A stretch of 64,000 nucleotides of DNA from Psychromonas sp. B3M02 (GTDB lineage: Bacteria; Pseudomonadota; Gammaproteobacteria; Enterobacterales; Psychromonadaceae): assembly GCF_003318165.1 (NCBI RefSeq), contig NZ_QOCB01000010.1, positions 49,293 to 113,292 on the forward strand. Direction: 5' to 3'. The position numbers were made by a program, and so were the translations under genes. Below are positions 27,787 to 37,367 of the stretch, piece by piece; within the stretch, counting starts at the first letter, position 1, and each line of letters begins with the position of its first letter. The notes below the pieces were generated by a model. That model did not search any database, was not told the origin of the DNA, and saw only the letters and a program-made list of their open reading frames with translations.

Positions 27787-28812
27787 ATGACAAAAACAGA
27801 TTATTTAATCAGCCTAGATTATGAACTTTTTTTTGGTAAAAATACCGGCTCAGTAGAAGACTGTATGATCACACCAACTAATCAATTATTGACTGTTTTA
27901 AATAAGTATAATAGTCGAGTTTGTCTTTTTGTTGATGCTGGTTTCTTAGTTAAGTTAAAAGAGTACGCAAAAAACTACCCTGAATTGCAACAACAATATA
28001 ATGATATTAAACAGCAACTATTAAGCCTATCTAAAGCAGGTCATGATATACAGCTGCATATTCATCCTCATTGGGTAGACAGCACCTACGATAAAAACGG
28101 TTGGAATATAGAAACTCGACGCTATCGCTTACACGATTTTTCAGACCTTGAAATTGATCAGATTGTACGTACATATAAAGCAGAATTAACATCTTGCACT
28201 TTACAGCCAATATTTGCATATCGTGCTGGAGGTTGGTGCTTACAACCCTTTGATAGGTTAGCTAAAGCTTTAGCAAGTAATGGTATCTGGTTAGATAGTA
28301 CCTTATTTAATCAAGGTTACTCATCTGACCCTACCCGCTATTTTGATTTTACTGATATGCCACAACAGGCTTATTGGACTTTCTCTACAGACCCTTTACA
28401 ACCAGATCCTAAAGGGCAATTTTTAGAAATCCCGATTAGTGCCTTCAGAACCTCTCCTTGGTTCTTTTGGAAATTAGCTTTCCATAAGAAGCTATCAAGC
28501 AAACAGTTTAAAAGCTTTGGTAATGGACAAGCCATGGTCGCCAATAAACAATATTATATCGACAGATTAACAAAAGCGACCTTTGGTCCAGTGATGATAG
28601 ATGGTGCTAAAGCTGGCCAGTTAGAAAGTGCATTGCGCGCTCATAATAAACAGCAACCGAATGCTATCTTTAATATTATGGGGCACCCTAAAAGTCTTGC
28701 CCCCTACTCCTTAACTAAGTTGGATCAATTTTTAAATAATCATCCCCAACTACAATGTAAAACCTTCCAAAATTTTAGACACCTTATGCCTAGCATGGCT
28801 AGCAATATTTAA
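27787..28812 (+). CDS. Polysaccharide deacetylase-like protein
   Basis: About 341 residues with a divergent NodB-type arrangement: an early acidic motif SLDYELFFG, a His-rich metal motif HDIQLHIHPHW at about residues 85-97, and YRAGGWCLQPF further on. No signal peptide, so it is probably cytoplasmic. Of the ATGs at 27781 and 27787 the second is preferred, because AAGG then lies 8 bases upstream rather than 2. It is transcribed opposite to the surrounding genes, between wecG-like and prsT. Substrate unknown, presumably the polysaccharide or its lipid-linked precursor. Confidence 0.75.
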   Translation: MTKTDYLISLDYELFFGKNTGSVEDCMITPTNQLLTVLNKYNSRVCLFVDAGFLVKLKEYAKNYPELQQQYNDIKQQLLSLSKAGHDIQLHIHPHWVDSTYDKNGWNIETRRYRLHDFSDLEIDQIVRTYKAELTSCTLQPIFAYRAGGWCLQPFDRLAKALASNGIWLDSTLFNQGYSSDPTRYFDFTDMPQQAYWTFSTDPLQPDPKGQFLEIPISAFRTSPWFFWKLAFHKKLSSKQFKSFGNGQAMVANKQYYIDRLTKATFGPVMIDGAKAGQLESALRAHNKQQPNAIFNIMGHPKSLAPYSLTKLDQFLNNHPQLQCKTFQNFRHLMPSMASNI

Positions 28813-28837
28813 ATTACTTTTAAAACTCTGCCCCGTT

Positions 28838-28870
28838 AACCCAGTGCTCGATCATTCAAACACTGGGTAA
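28838..28870. terminator. Hairpin between convergent deacetylase and prsT
   Basis: An inverted repeat (ACCCAGTG near 28839-28846 with CACTGGGT at 28861-28868, loop 14) extends outward with a mismatch to GTT/AAC. It lies in the 65-base gap between two convergent stop codons. No clear T tract, so the assignment is tentative. Confidence 0.5.
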
Positions 28871-28877
28871 ACTTGGT

Positions 28878-31496
28878 TTATTCAGATACAGCAGCCCAAT
28901 GTTTTTGGACCTCTTCATCGTCAGGTAACAATTCCAAGGCTTTTTTAATCAGAGGCTTGGCTTCTTCTTTTTTCCCGGCTTGATATAAAATCCAACCGTA
29001 AGTATCTAAGATAGCAGGGTTATTAGGATCTATTTGATAAGCTCTAGCGGCTAAGGCTTCAGCTTTAGGATCGTTGTCTAATGCATATAACCAGGCTGCA
29101 TTATTTAGGCTAGTTAATTCATTAGGCGCAACACTTAATACTTTCTCATAGGCGCTAATTGCAGCTTTATTATCGCCTTTTCGCTGCAGAGCCATACCGC
29201 TATTTAAATTAGCGTATAAACTGGCTGGTGATGCAACTAACCATTGGCTTAAAAATGCTTCTGCCTTCGCTTTATCTGTTCGTTGATAAACCTTATACAA
29301 CTCAACAGCCACTTGATCATTATTCTGTTTATTCCACTCATCTGATAATAGTTGTTCAGCCGTTGCATCATCCTTTTGTGCTAATGATAATTGTGCTTTT
29401 AACACTCCCACCTGCGGATTATCAGGCAACATAGCTTCAATCTGTTTTAATACTTTATCAGCTTCAGTAAATTGACCAGATAATGTCTCGATGGCAGCTA
29501 ATCTCATCAAAAACAGAGGTTGAGTTGGAGTCAATTGTAACTGTGCCAAAGTCAGCTCTCTTGCACTGGTATAATCTTTAGAGCGGATAGCAGCAATAAT
29601 TCTTTGATTACTAATCTGTTGCTGTAATGTATCCCCTTTATCCACCAGATCGACTGGAAGATTAATCGCTTTTTTAATCATTTTATCAGCATCAGCGAAT
29701 TGCTTTTTCTGGTACTGATAATCAGCTAACACCAATGCTAATACGCTAGGGTTATGTTTAGCAGATAACCGCTCTTCAATCTTAAGAGGATCTTGTCTTT
29801 GTTGCTGCACGCTGATCACGGCACCGTAATAGGCTTTTACTTGTTCAGGGTATAAATCAATAATCTGATTATAATAGGTGAACGCTGACAACCAATCTTG
29901 CTGTAACTGTTTACTTTGTGCTAACCCGTAGTAACCTTGTACATCATCAGAGGCTTTAATTATTTGATTAAAAGATTGTTCAGCTAGCGCATACTGTTGA
30001 CGGTATAAATAATAGTTAGCAATAAGTAAACGCGTCCCGACTGCATCGCCTGGTTTCTCTGCTTCATTCTTAATAAAACGATCAGCTTCCTCGATCTGTT
30101 TCATCTCTAATAATTTTTTCAAATAAGCAGTTTGTAAAGATAAGTCAGTACTATTTTTGGCTAGCCCGGCAGATAACAGATCTAATACCGCTTGATCTTC
30201 CCCTGGTGATTTTTCATTTAAATAACTACTTTCTAATAAGGTTAACTTAGGTGAATTAGGAAAGAGATTTTTAATACGTTGTATAGCAACATCAGCTTTA
30301 TCGAACTGTTTCTCACCAATCGCAGCAATGGCATACAAGGTTAATGTATCTAAACGTTCTTCATATTCAATCACGCCATCAAGAATATTTAACACATCAC
30401 TACTTTGGTTGAGTTTAAGCTGTGTCATGGCATAGATTTGCGTTAACTGAGGCGTATTCACTTCTGGATCGATCATACCTGTTAAGTACTTTTCAGCGCC
30501 AGTTACGTCCCCTTCTGTATACAAAATAACACCAAGCATGGTTGAGGCTTTTTTATTTTTAGGGTCTAGTTCCAAGATTTTATGTAATGCTTCTTTCGCT
30601 TCACCTAATTGCTTACGTTTATAATACTCCTGCGCAGAAACATAGTATTCGTTGATGGTTGTTGCTGTAGGGAACTCATCACTCAATATGCGAGAGTATA
30701 ATAACGCCTCTGAACTACGTCCTTGTGACGTTAAAATAGAGGTTAATGCTTTAAGAATATTGATACGCTCAGGTGTGAAGATATCTGACGAAGGCAACTC
30801 ACTTAACGCAAAAGAGAGTGTACTTTCAGCTTGTTCTATCTCGCCTTTTTCCAGTAGTAAAAAGCCTTTTAACATTAATGCTTCAGTGTTTTTAGGCTCG
30901 GTTAACATTGCTTTTTTTAATAGCGATAGTGCTGCTTCTTTATCATTAGTGCCTGCTGCAATTCTAGCTTCACCAATAAAGCCTTCACTTTCAAAGCCTG
31001 GCTCTGTTTGTAATTCTGTAAACATAGATAAGGCTTGATCAGGCTTATCTTCTAGCAGTAATAACTTAGCTTGTAATAACTTAAAGCTATCTCCTTTTGT
31101 CGATAGCAGATCAGACTCTTGCTCAATCAGTTTTCTTGCTGAAATCACTTTTTTAGTACGTTGATAAGACTCTAATAGCAACAGGTAAAAATCAGCGTCT
31201 TTATCACCTTGATAGCGGTTTAACACGTCTAAAGCTTGATTCGATTGCCCCAGCTTATTATAAACTTTAGCCAAAATAACAAAGCCATCCTGATGTTTAG
31301 GATAAAGAACAATGGCATTGTTCGCAGAGTTAATAGCAGCTTTAAACTGGCTTTGATCTAAATAGGTTTTACCTTGTTGGCTATATTGAGCCAACTCTGC
31401 GACATTTTCAGTATTCGAATCTTCATTACATGCAGTAATGAATAAGCTGCTCGCTAATAGCAGAGAACTAAAGGTGACAGTAGATGATTTTTTCAT
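28878..31496 (-). CDS. prsT: XrtA/PEP-CTERM system TPR-repeat lipoprotein PrsT
   Basis: Large lipoprotein of 872 residues with a lipobox ending in FITAC (Cys23) after a hydrophobic signal sequence. The remainder consists of about 20 TPR-like helical repeats, e.g. EALMLKGFLLLEKGEIEQAES and ALLLLGxxL-type text, and ends in LELLPDDEEVQKHW. Length and lipobox match the TPR protein that accompanies prsK and prsR in exosortase A loci. It is 39 bp downstream of prsR. Its role is not established; a scaffold for periplasmic polysaccharide export is one idea. Confidence 0.92.
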   Translation of the reverse strand: MKKSSTVTFSSLLLASSLFITACNEDSNTENVAELAQYSQQGKTYLDQSQFKAAINSANNAIVLYPKHQDGFVILAKVYNKLGQSNQALDVLNRYQGDKDADFYLLLLESYQRTKKVISARKLIEQESDLLSTKGDSFKLLQAKLLLLEDKPDQALSMFTELQTEPGFESEGFIGEARIAAGTNDKEAALSLLKKAMLTEPKNTEALMLKGFLLLEKGEIEQAESTLSFALSELPSSDIFTPERINILKALTSILTSQGRSSEALLYSRILSDEFPTATTINEYYVSAQEYYKRKQLGEAKEALHKILELDPKNKKASTMLGVILYTEGDVTGAEKYLTGMIDPEVNTPQLTQIYAMTQLKLNQSSDVLNILDGVIEYEERLDTLTLYAIAAIGEKQFDKADVAIQRIKNLFPNSPKLTLLESSYLNEKSPGEDQAVLDLLSAGLAKNSTDLSLQTAYLKKLLEMKQIEEADRFIKNEAEKPGDAVGTRLLIANYYLYRQQYALAEQSFNQIIKASDDVQGYYGLAQSKQLQQDWLSAFTYYNQIIDLYPEQVKAYYGAVISVQQQRQDPLKIEERLSAKHNPSVLALVLADYQYQKKQFADADKMIKKAINLPVDLVDKGDTLQQQISNQRIIAAIRSKDYTSARELTLAQLQLTPTQPLFLMRLAAIETLSGQFTEADKVLKQIEAMLPDNPQVGVLKAQLSLAQKDDATAEQLLSDEWNKQNNDQVAVELYKVYQRTDKAKAEAFLSQWLVASPASLYANLNSGMALQRKGDNKAAISAYEKVLSVAPNELTSLNNAAWLYALDNDPKAEALAARAYQIDPNNPAILDTYGWILYQAGKKEEAKPLIKKALELLPDDEEVQKHWAAVSE

Positions 31497-31535
31497 TTTC
31501 TTCCCTTATAAAAGGTAATTGAAATAGCTTTATAA

Positions 31536-32882
31536 TTATTGCATATCGTATTTTTTCATCAGGTCATACAAGGTCGGCCTTGTAATTCCCAGCGACTTAG
31601 CCGCAGCACTAATATTATGATCAGAAGCAATCAATGCTTGCTTTAATGCATTCACTTCAGCATTGCGTCGAATCTCTTTAAGGTTTAATGGCGCTGGCTC
31701 TTCATTAACTAACCCTAAATCTAATGCGCTGATATATTTCAAGTCACACATGATCGCCGCACGCTTGATTTTATTTTCCATTTCTCGGACATTACCTGGC
31801 CATGTATGGTTTTCAATCCCATTCACCGCATCTTCAGAAAAACCAACAATTTGTAACTTTTGCTTTTTAACGTATTTATTTAATAAATATTTAGCCAATA
31901 ATAACTTATCTGAGCCACGCTCTCTTAATGGCGGAATATCTATTTGTATTTCAGCAATACGATAATAAAGATCTTCCCTGAACTCTCCTGACTCGACTAA
32001 TTTATCGAGGTCTTTATGCGTTGCACAAATAATGCGAGTATCAATATCAATTTGCTTTCTTCCACCTACACGTTCAATCACTCGCTCTTGTAAAAAACGT
32101 AATAATTTGGCTTGTAGATGCAATGGCATATCACCGATTTCATCAAGAAACAGTGTGCCTTTATGAGCTAATTCAATTTTACCTACCGTGCTTTTAACTG
32201 CACCTGTAAAAGCCCCTTTTTCATAACCAAACAATTCACTTTCAATCAAGTTTTCCGGAATTGCTGCACAGTTAATAGCCACCATCTTATTATCTTTACG
32301 TAGGCTCAATTGGTGCAACGAGTTTGCAATGACTTCTTTGCCTGTACCACTTTCCCCAATAAGTAAACAAGATGCATCGGTTGGAGCTATTTTCTCTACC
32401 ATATTACAAATTTTTAGCATCTTAGTATCACTAGCAATTAACCCATTTAACATCGATTCTTGTTGATTGCTTAATTGCCTGTTTTTTTCTTCTAAATGAT
32501 AAATATGAAAGGCACGTTGTACGATCAGATCTAAAGTATCTGGTTCGACCGGTTTAGCATAAAAGTCATAGGAGCCTAATTTTACCGCCTGCATTGCATG
32601 CTCATTGCCTTCATTTCCCGTCATCACAATGATTTTCATATGCGGGCTTAAGTGCAACGCTTGTTGCAGTAATTCGAAACCTTCTGTCACCCCATCTTCA
32701 TCTGGTGGCAGGCCTAAATCTTGAATCATCACCTTAGGTTCATGCAAACGTATTGCTGAAATAGCTTCTTTTTGGTTAGCAGCTGTAATGACATTGTAGT
32801 CAGCAAAGTGCCACTTCAATTGAGTTTGTAACCCCAGATCATCTTCAACAATCAATAATGCATCTGCTTTGTTATTTTTCAA
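31536..32882 (-). CDS. prsR: PEP-CTERM-box sigma-54 response regulator PrsR
   Basis: NtrC-type transcription activator, 448 residues. The receiver domain has acidic residues near VEDD and the phospho-acceptor Asp55 in MIQDLGLP. The AAA+ domain has Walker A GESGTGKE (176-183), the sigma-54 contact loop GAFTGA (223-228) and LFLDEIGDMP. The C-terminal Fis-type helix-turn-helix reads NISAAAKSLGITRPTLYDLM. It is expected to be phosphorylated by PrsK and to activate sigma-54 promoters of this locus and of PEP-CTERM genes. It lies 10 bp after the barrel-protein gene. No unambiguous -24/-12 promoter was found by eye. Confidence 0.95.
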   Translation of the reverse strand: MKNNKADALLIVEDDLGLQTQLKWHFADYNVITAANQKEAISAIRLHEPKVMIQDLGLPPDEDGVTEGFELLQQALHLSPHMKIIVMTGNEGNEHAMQAVKLGSYDFYAKPVEPDTLDLIVQRAFHIYHLEEKNRQLSNQQESMLNGLIASDTKMLKICNMVEKIAPTDASCLLIGESGTGKEVIANSLHQLSLRKDNKMVAINCAAIPENLIESELFGYEKGAFTGAVKSTVGKIELAHKGTLFLDEIGDMPLHLQAKLLRFLQERVIERVGGRKQIDIDTRIICATHKDLDKLVESGEFREDLYYRIAEIQIDIPPLRERGSDKLLLAKYLLNKYVKKQKLQIVGFSEDAVNGIENHTWPGNVREMENKIKRAAIMCDLKYISALDLGLVNEEPAPLNLKEIRRNAEVNALKQALIASDHNISAAAKSLGITRPTLYDLMKKYDMQ

Positions 32883-32892
32883 TCTTCAATCC

Positions 32893-34173
32893 TTAATATT
32901 TAAACTCGACACTCGCGGTATAACGCATTTCATCGTAGCTACTTGCTTCTTCTACCGCTTGTTTATAGTAATTTGCTTGTAGAGAAAAATTTAAATGAGG
33001 GCGGAAAGCATAGCTACTTCCAATTGTTGCGCTAGCCGTTTGTTTATCAAAGTTTGTATTCACTGTCGATTCACTATAGCTAAGTGACAAAAATGTGTTA
33101 ATTTTTTTGGTGTTTTGTAAACTGAAATACGTTGAACCACCCCAACGAGGGTCAACGTCATCATCAACGACTTCAGTTTCTTGCTGGTAATAAAGGCTAT
33201 TACTGTTGCTTAAACGATTAGTAATATAAAACTGGTGTTGTAAATCGATTCTATCTACCCACTGAATTTCAACGTCATCGCTGGCACTTTCATTGCTATT
33301 ATCTTCTGCATCAATACCAGAGCCTAATGAAGAATCGCTTAACTCCCTTTGTGCACTGATCGATAACGTCTGGCGGCTAAATTGATAGCTATAAGATAGC
33401 TTGAATATAGCGCCACCTTCATCACCTTGGTCAGAGTTTAAATGAGTGTAACCTACTTGAACTAAGTATGTACCTTTACGTAATTGCCCATTGATTGAAG
33501 TGTTTACATTAGTTTGTGTATAGTCAAAGTCAGAAGAAAGATAGTCTATTTTTTTCACATCTGTAGAAACGTCTAAACGAGCTTTTGCATTTAATGCATT
33601 ATACCAAGTGACACCAACTCCATTACGATTAGACTCTTGATTATCATCGTCACTGTAACGCGTCGCAGTAAAGTCGTAGTCTAATTCAACACCAGCTCTT
33701 TCAGAGTAAGGGATTGTCCATACAGGATTAACCGTAAATACGTCTCGGTCACCTGTATTATCAGGAACATCGAGCCCCGCTTCATCGAGTAAATAAGTAC
33801 GTCTATAATGAGTTAAATTCAGCATCAGGTTTTTGCTAAACAGCTGTTGATTGATGTTTAAGCTACCGGATACATCACCCTCATTGTCTAAGCTGTCTTC
33901 ACTGTAAGTGGTGTAGTAAGCAGCATAGTCTAAAGCGGTACGATTAGTCGCTGTTTGGTTATAATAGCCTACACCAAGGTCGGCTTGTTGTTCATATCCT
34001 GATTGCTTATCAATGTAGGATTGAGTAATGTTATCACTCTGAGTGTGTGATAAACCAAATGACACATAGCTCTCACTCACGGAACCAGGTAAATCATTGG
34101 CTAATGCAATGCTTGGGATTAACCCCAAACAGCCAATCTCAATTAATCTCATATAGCATTTATTTAGTTTCAT
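32893..34173 (-). CDS. PEP-CTERM system-associated outer-membrane beta-barrel protein
   Basis: Exported protein of 426 residues with a signal peptide ending near PSIALA before NDLPGSVS. The mature protein shows alternating polar/aromatic beta strands such as AYYTTYSEDSL, TYLVQVGYTHL and SYAFRPHLNFSLQANYYKQ, and ends with a strand closing in aromatic-rich SVEFKY, as outer-membrane barrels do. It matches the exosortase-associated barrel family found next to prsR. Likely the outer-membrane pore or secretin partner for polymer release, by analogy only. It is separated from the upstream cpsD-like gene by 165 bp, so it may have its own promoter. Confidence 0.85.
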   Translation of the reverse strand: MKLNKCYMRLIEIGCLGLIPSIALANDLPGSVSESYVSFGLSHTQSDNITQSYIDKQSGYEQQADLGVGYYNQTATNRTALDYAAYYTTYSEDSLDNEGDVSGSLNINQQLFSKNLMLNLTHYRRTYLLDEAGLDVPDNTGDRDVFTVNPVWTIPYSERAGVELDYDFTATRYSDDDNQESNRNGVGVTWYNALNAKARLDVSTDVKKIDYLSSDFDYTQTNVNTSINGQLRKGTYLVQVGYTHLNSDQGDEGGAIFKLSYSYQFSRQTLSISAQRELSDSSLGSGIDAEDNSNESASDDVEIQWVDRIDLQHQFYITNRLSNSNSLYYQQETEVVDDDVDPRWGGSTYFSLQNTKKINTFLSLSYSESTVNTNFDKQTASATIGSSYAFRPHLNFSLQANYYKQAVEEASSYDEMRYTASVEFKY

Positions 34174-34338
34174 ATTTATCCACCGCCTATATTAAATCTA
34201 ACAATGACTTATTCCGTTATGAAGATTAATGAGCACCTAGACCCTTATAATTTAATACTTAGCCCAATGTATTACTGCCAGCTATCTCATACTTTTAGGC
34301 TTTTACTGATTCGTCTAATCATTACTTCATACTCAATC

Positions 34339-35097
34339 TTATTGATTATTAAGTACAACCCCAGCTAATTTATCTTTACCTAACGCATCGATACCGGCTT
34401 CAACTTGTGGCAAGTTAGATTGACCATACCCCACCACTAATAAAGCCGTATCACAGATAGAGGCTAATATTTGTGTTTCTGCATATAAACCAATTGGTGG
34501 CGTATCGATAATAATGTAACGGTCTGGGTAACGATTTTTTACTGAGTTAATAAAACTCTGCATCTTGTGCGATGAAAAAAGCTCAGCAGCATGGATCGTA
34601 TTATTACCAACAGGGATAACACGCACTCGAGGGATGCCTGACGGGTAGATAATATCGGTGATCGCATCCGTATCTCTTGCTAAAAAGTTGGTTAAGCCTA
34701 AAGTTGGCTTTTCCTTCAAGTAAGAAGCGATACGCGGTTTATAAATATTACAATCAATAACTAATGCTGTTTTACCTTGGTCTAAGGCAATACTGGTTGC
34801 TAAATTCATGCTGACATGACTTATTCCTGACTGTTGAGAGATCCCAGTCACCATGCAAATGAAGTTATTGTGATTCATTTTATTAAACAAATTAGTACGC
34901 AACTCTCGATAAGCATTGAGGGTTTTATAATCATCTATTCCAGGATAAATTATTTTAAGCTCATCTAACTCTTTTGCCGATAACAAAGGTGCTTCAGCCA
35001 TCTCAGTGATCTGATTGTTTTTTGTTGAGTCAGGCATCAGGGCATCATTACTTTTTAATGCCGTGTTATTAGTTGGAGAGGTTTCAGATACAGACAT
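34339..35097 (-). CDS. CpsD/CapB-like chain-length partner with degenerate P-loop
   Basis: 252-residue protein related to BY-type tyrosine autokinases that partner Wzz-like proteins. It keeps the YRELRTNL motif (63-70), Walker A-prime ALVIDCNIYKP (111-121) and Walker B IIIDTPP. The Walker A segment, however, is TGISQQSGIS (84-93), so the usual Pro-Gly-x-Gly-Lys is Gln-Gln-Ser-Gly-Ile and the catalytic lysine is missing. No C-terminal tyrosine cluster is present. The gene starts 1 bp after the chain-length gene. Probably a regulatory, non-kinase partner; loss of ATPase activity is inferred. Confidence 0.85.
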   Translation of the reverse strand: MSVSETSPTNNTALKSNDALMPDSTKNNQITEMAEAPLLSAKELDELKIIYPGIDDYKTLNAYRELRTNLFNKMNHNNFICMVTGISQQSGISHVSMNLATSIALDQGKTALVIDCNIYKPRIASYLKEKPTLGLTNFLARDTDAITDIIYPSGIPRVRVIPVGNNTIHAAELFSSHKMQSFINSVKNRYPDRYIIIDTPPIGLYAETQILASICDTALLVVGYGQSNLPQVEAGIDALGKDKLAGVVLNNQ

Positions 35098-35098
35098 A

Positions 35099-36643
35099 TT
35101 AAAATGCTCCTAATCTAATGATGTTGTCTAGAGACGCGCCATATTTAAAGGCAAGCGCAATCGCAACATAACCAGACATACAGACAATGTAATAAAGCAG
35201 TAGGAAAGTGTTATGCAGTCTGCGCGTTTTATTCTCCGAGCGAGAACTCGCGTGTGGAATACTCGCCAACAACATAGTGCCTTCGATATTTTTAATTTCA
35301 GATGAGAATCTGATTTTTGAATCGACTAGAATTTTTGCGACAAACACAGCAATAATAGCTAACAAGGCGACCAGTGGTCCGGCAATGAAAAAGTGAATAA
35401 AACGAGCACCGATCGGCGTGTTAGGATACGTCGCTGCTTCTTGCAGTTTATAGTTTACGCCTTGACCTTGAATATCCAATACCATCGAGATTCGCGCTTT
35501 CTCTTTTTTGGTTAGCATCTCTTCATATTGCTCTTGGAAAACACTGTAATCACGTGTTAATTCAGATAGCTCAGCTTTATTATTAGCAATTCGTTTACGT
35601 CGCTCGTAGGATTCATCTAATAAACGATTAAAGGCTTTTAAGCGATTTACTAAGGTACGATTCTCAACTTGAGCGGCAGACAACAAACTTCTCAACTCTT
35701 CATATAGAGGATTGAAATCTGCCCCCACTGAGCTCTCAGTACTCTCTTTAGTGCCAATTTCAGCAATCACTTTTTCCAGATCATTAATTTGATAGTTGAT
35801 ATCGATAATCGCCGGATAACTATCTTCATAGTTAACCTGTAACGCTGCTTTTTGCTTTTTTAACTCTCTTAACTGACTGTTATAGACAGCACTTTCATAA
35901 TTGTTATCAGCGTATTTACTCTCTCTTGATAACTGTCTTCTCAAGCTACCAACACGTGTATTACTCTCTTGAATTTGAATATTCATCTCTTCAATAGACG
36001 TACGTAAACTAGCGATTCGGCTATTAACTTCATCTTCAGTGCCATCAAAGTTATTAGATTGGAAGCTTTTTAACTTTTCTTCGGCATTTAGTAATAAAGA
36101 TTTATAAGAAGCGGCTTGTTGATCAATAAAGTTGAATGCACTTCGACTCTCTTCGCGCTTAGTATCAGCACTATCTTCAATAAAGACTGACACTACTTTA
36201 TTTAATATTTCGAAGGTTCTATTGGCAGTATCATCTTTGTAAGACACTTGAATATAATTACCCGAGCGCCCTTCTACAGTAAGATTATTACGTACTTGAC
36301 TGATCTTAATATCTTTCGCTAACGCAGTAGGGAAAGCATTTTCACCATACACACTATCTACCACCTCAGACAAAATACGAGGAGAGTAAATAATATCGCG
36401 TACCTGATTACTCCTATTCTGCTTAAGCTCAGTCACTTCAGCTTTAGAGCCGAGTAATGGCTTAATAATATTTTGATTATCAGCAAAAATAGTAATAGAG
36501 CTAGAGTAACTTGGTGGTCTTAAGATGCCGACAAACATAATCGCGAAACTGATTAAGGTTACCACAAAGGCAACCTTAAACTTTCGCTGACACATTTCAC
36601 GCCAAACAACAGCGGCGTACTTAAAAATCTCAGTAATATCCAT
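35099..36643 (-). CDS. Wzz-like polysaccharide chain-length determinant (XrtA system)
   Basis: Inner-membrane protein of 514 residues controlling polymer length. It has an N-terminal membrane helix (FKVAFVVTLISFAIMFVGI) followed by the PPSYSSSITIFADN start of the Wzz domain. A long coiled-coil (about residues 160-380) is rich in Glu, Lys and Gln. A second helix near residue 425 is preceded by the proline-containing YPNTPIGARF. An extra C-terminal helix pair follows. It has no kinase domain, which is encoded by the next gene. Gaps of 2 bp and 1 bp place it in an operon with the export protein and the CpsD-like protein. Confidence 0.92.
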   Translation of the reverse strand: MDITEIFKYAAVVWREMCQRKFKVAFVVTLISFAIMFVGILRPPSYSSSITIFADNQNIIKPLLGSKAEVTELKQNRSNQVRDIIYSPRILSEVVDSVYGENAFPTALAKDIKISQVRNNLTVEGRSGNYIQVSYKDDTANRTFEILNKVVSVFIEDSADTKREESRSAFNFIDQQAASYKSLLLNAEEKLKSFQSNNFDGTEDEVNSRIASLRTSIEEMNIQIQESNTRVGSLRRQLSRESKYADNNYESAVYNSQLRELKKQKAALQVNYEDSYPAIIDINYQINDLEKVIAEIGTKESTESSVGADFNPLYEELRSLLSAAQVENRTLVNRLKAFNRLLDESYERRKRIANNKAELSELTRDYSVFQEQYEEMLTKKEKARISMVLDIQGQGVNYKLQEAATYPNTPIGARFIHFFIAGPLVALLAIIAVFVAKILVDSKIRFSSEIKNIEGTMLLASIPHASSRSENKTRRLHNTFLLLYYIVCMSGYVAIALAFKYGASLDNIIRLGAF

Positions 36644-36645
36644 TG

Positions 36646-37254
36646 TTAAAACACACTCTCAGGAATAATTAAAATATCAGATGGACGTAACGTATAGTTA
36701 GTATCTAATATTCCACGATATAGGATATCTTCAACATTAACATGGTAAGGTTTTATACCTTCAGGCGTTTTTCTATATAAAATGGATTGGTCAGCATTAG
36801 CAAACTCAGTCAGTCCACCTGCTTCTAACACTAAATCTAACACATTAAGATCCGTGTAATAAGGGATAGATAATGGTCCGTTTACAGCGCCAGTTATACG
36901 TACTCGACTTGAATAGGATGCACTATTAGCTGCAAGAACAACAACAGTAACATTTGGGGCACGTATATATTTACTCAACTTATCAGCTAGCTCAGAGGCT
37001 AGTACTTCAGGTGTTAATCCTTGTGCTTGTGCATCACCTACTAAAGGCATTGAAATTTTGCCATCAGGTCGAACTGGTACACTAATTGATAACTCAGTAT
37101 TCTTCCAAACACTCACCAATAATTGGTCATTGTTACCAATTTTATATTCAGAGAACTTTACTCGGTCAGAATAAGGCGCTTCGCTTAAAACTTCTGTTTT
37201 TGCACAGCCTGAAATAATGACCGCACAAAATAGTGCTAACACGTAATTTTTCAT
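36646..37254 (-). CDS. Wza-like exopolysaccharide export lipoprotein (XrtA system)
   Basis: Outer-membrane export protein with Poly_export and SLBB domains, about 203 residues. Lipobox VIISGC appears after a short hydrophobic leader, then YKIGNNDQLLVSVWKNTELS (export domain) and VRITGAVNGPLSIPYYTDLNVLDLVLEAGGL (SLBB). The open frame extends upstream to a TTG at 37272, and ATGs occur at 37260 and 37254. GAGAG lies 6 bases before the ATG at 37254, so that start is preferred. It is followed 2 bp later by the chain-length gene, an order typical of these loci. Confidence 0.92.
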   Translation of the reverse strand: MKNYVLALFCAVIISGCAKTEVLSEAPYSDRVKFSEYKIGNNDQLLVSVWKNTELSISVPVRPDGKISMPLVGDAQAQGLTPEVLASELADKLSKYIRAPNVTVVVLAANSASYSSRVRITGAVNGPLSIPYYTDLNVLDLVLEAGGLTEFANADQSILYRKTPEGIKPYHVNVEDILYRGILDTNYTLRPSDILIIPESVF

Positions 37255-37367
37255 ATTCATCTCTCTTTTCAATTTAATTATTAAACACCTGAGAGTAAAA
37301 CATTGATTTAATGCCTACTCCCTCGCACACTGCACTTCCATCTTTGCTTATCTTATTTTTAACACTT

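Noticed and set aside
30652..31038. 128-residue ORF opposite prsT
   Set aside because: Fully inside a well-supported TPR gene on the other strand, with no family resemblance.
37254..37272. Start of the Wza-like gene at the upstream TTG
   Set aside because: It gives a charged extension before the lipoprotein signal, and the GAGAG is correctly spaced only for the ATG at 37254.
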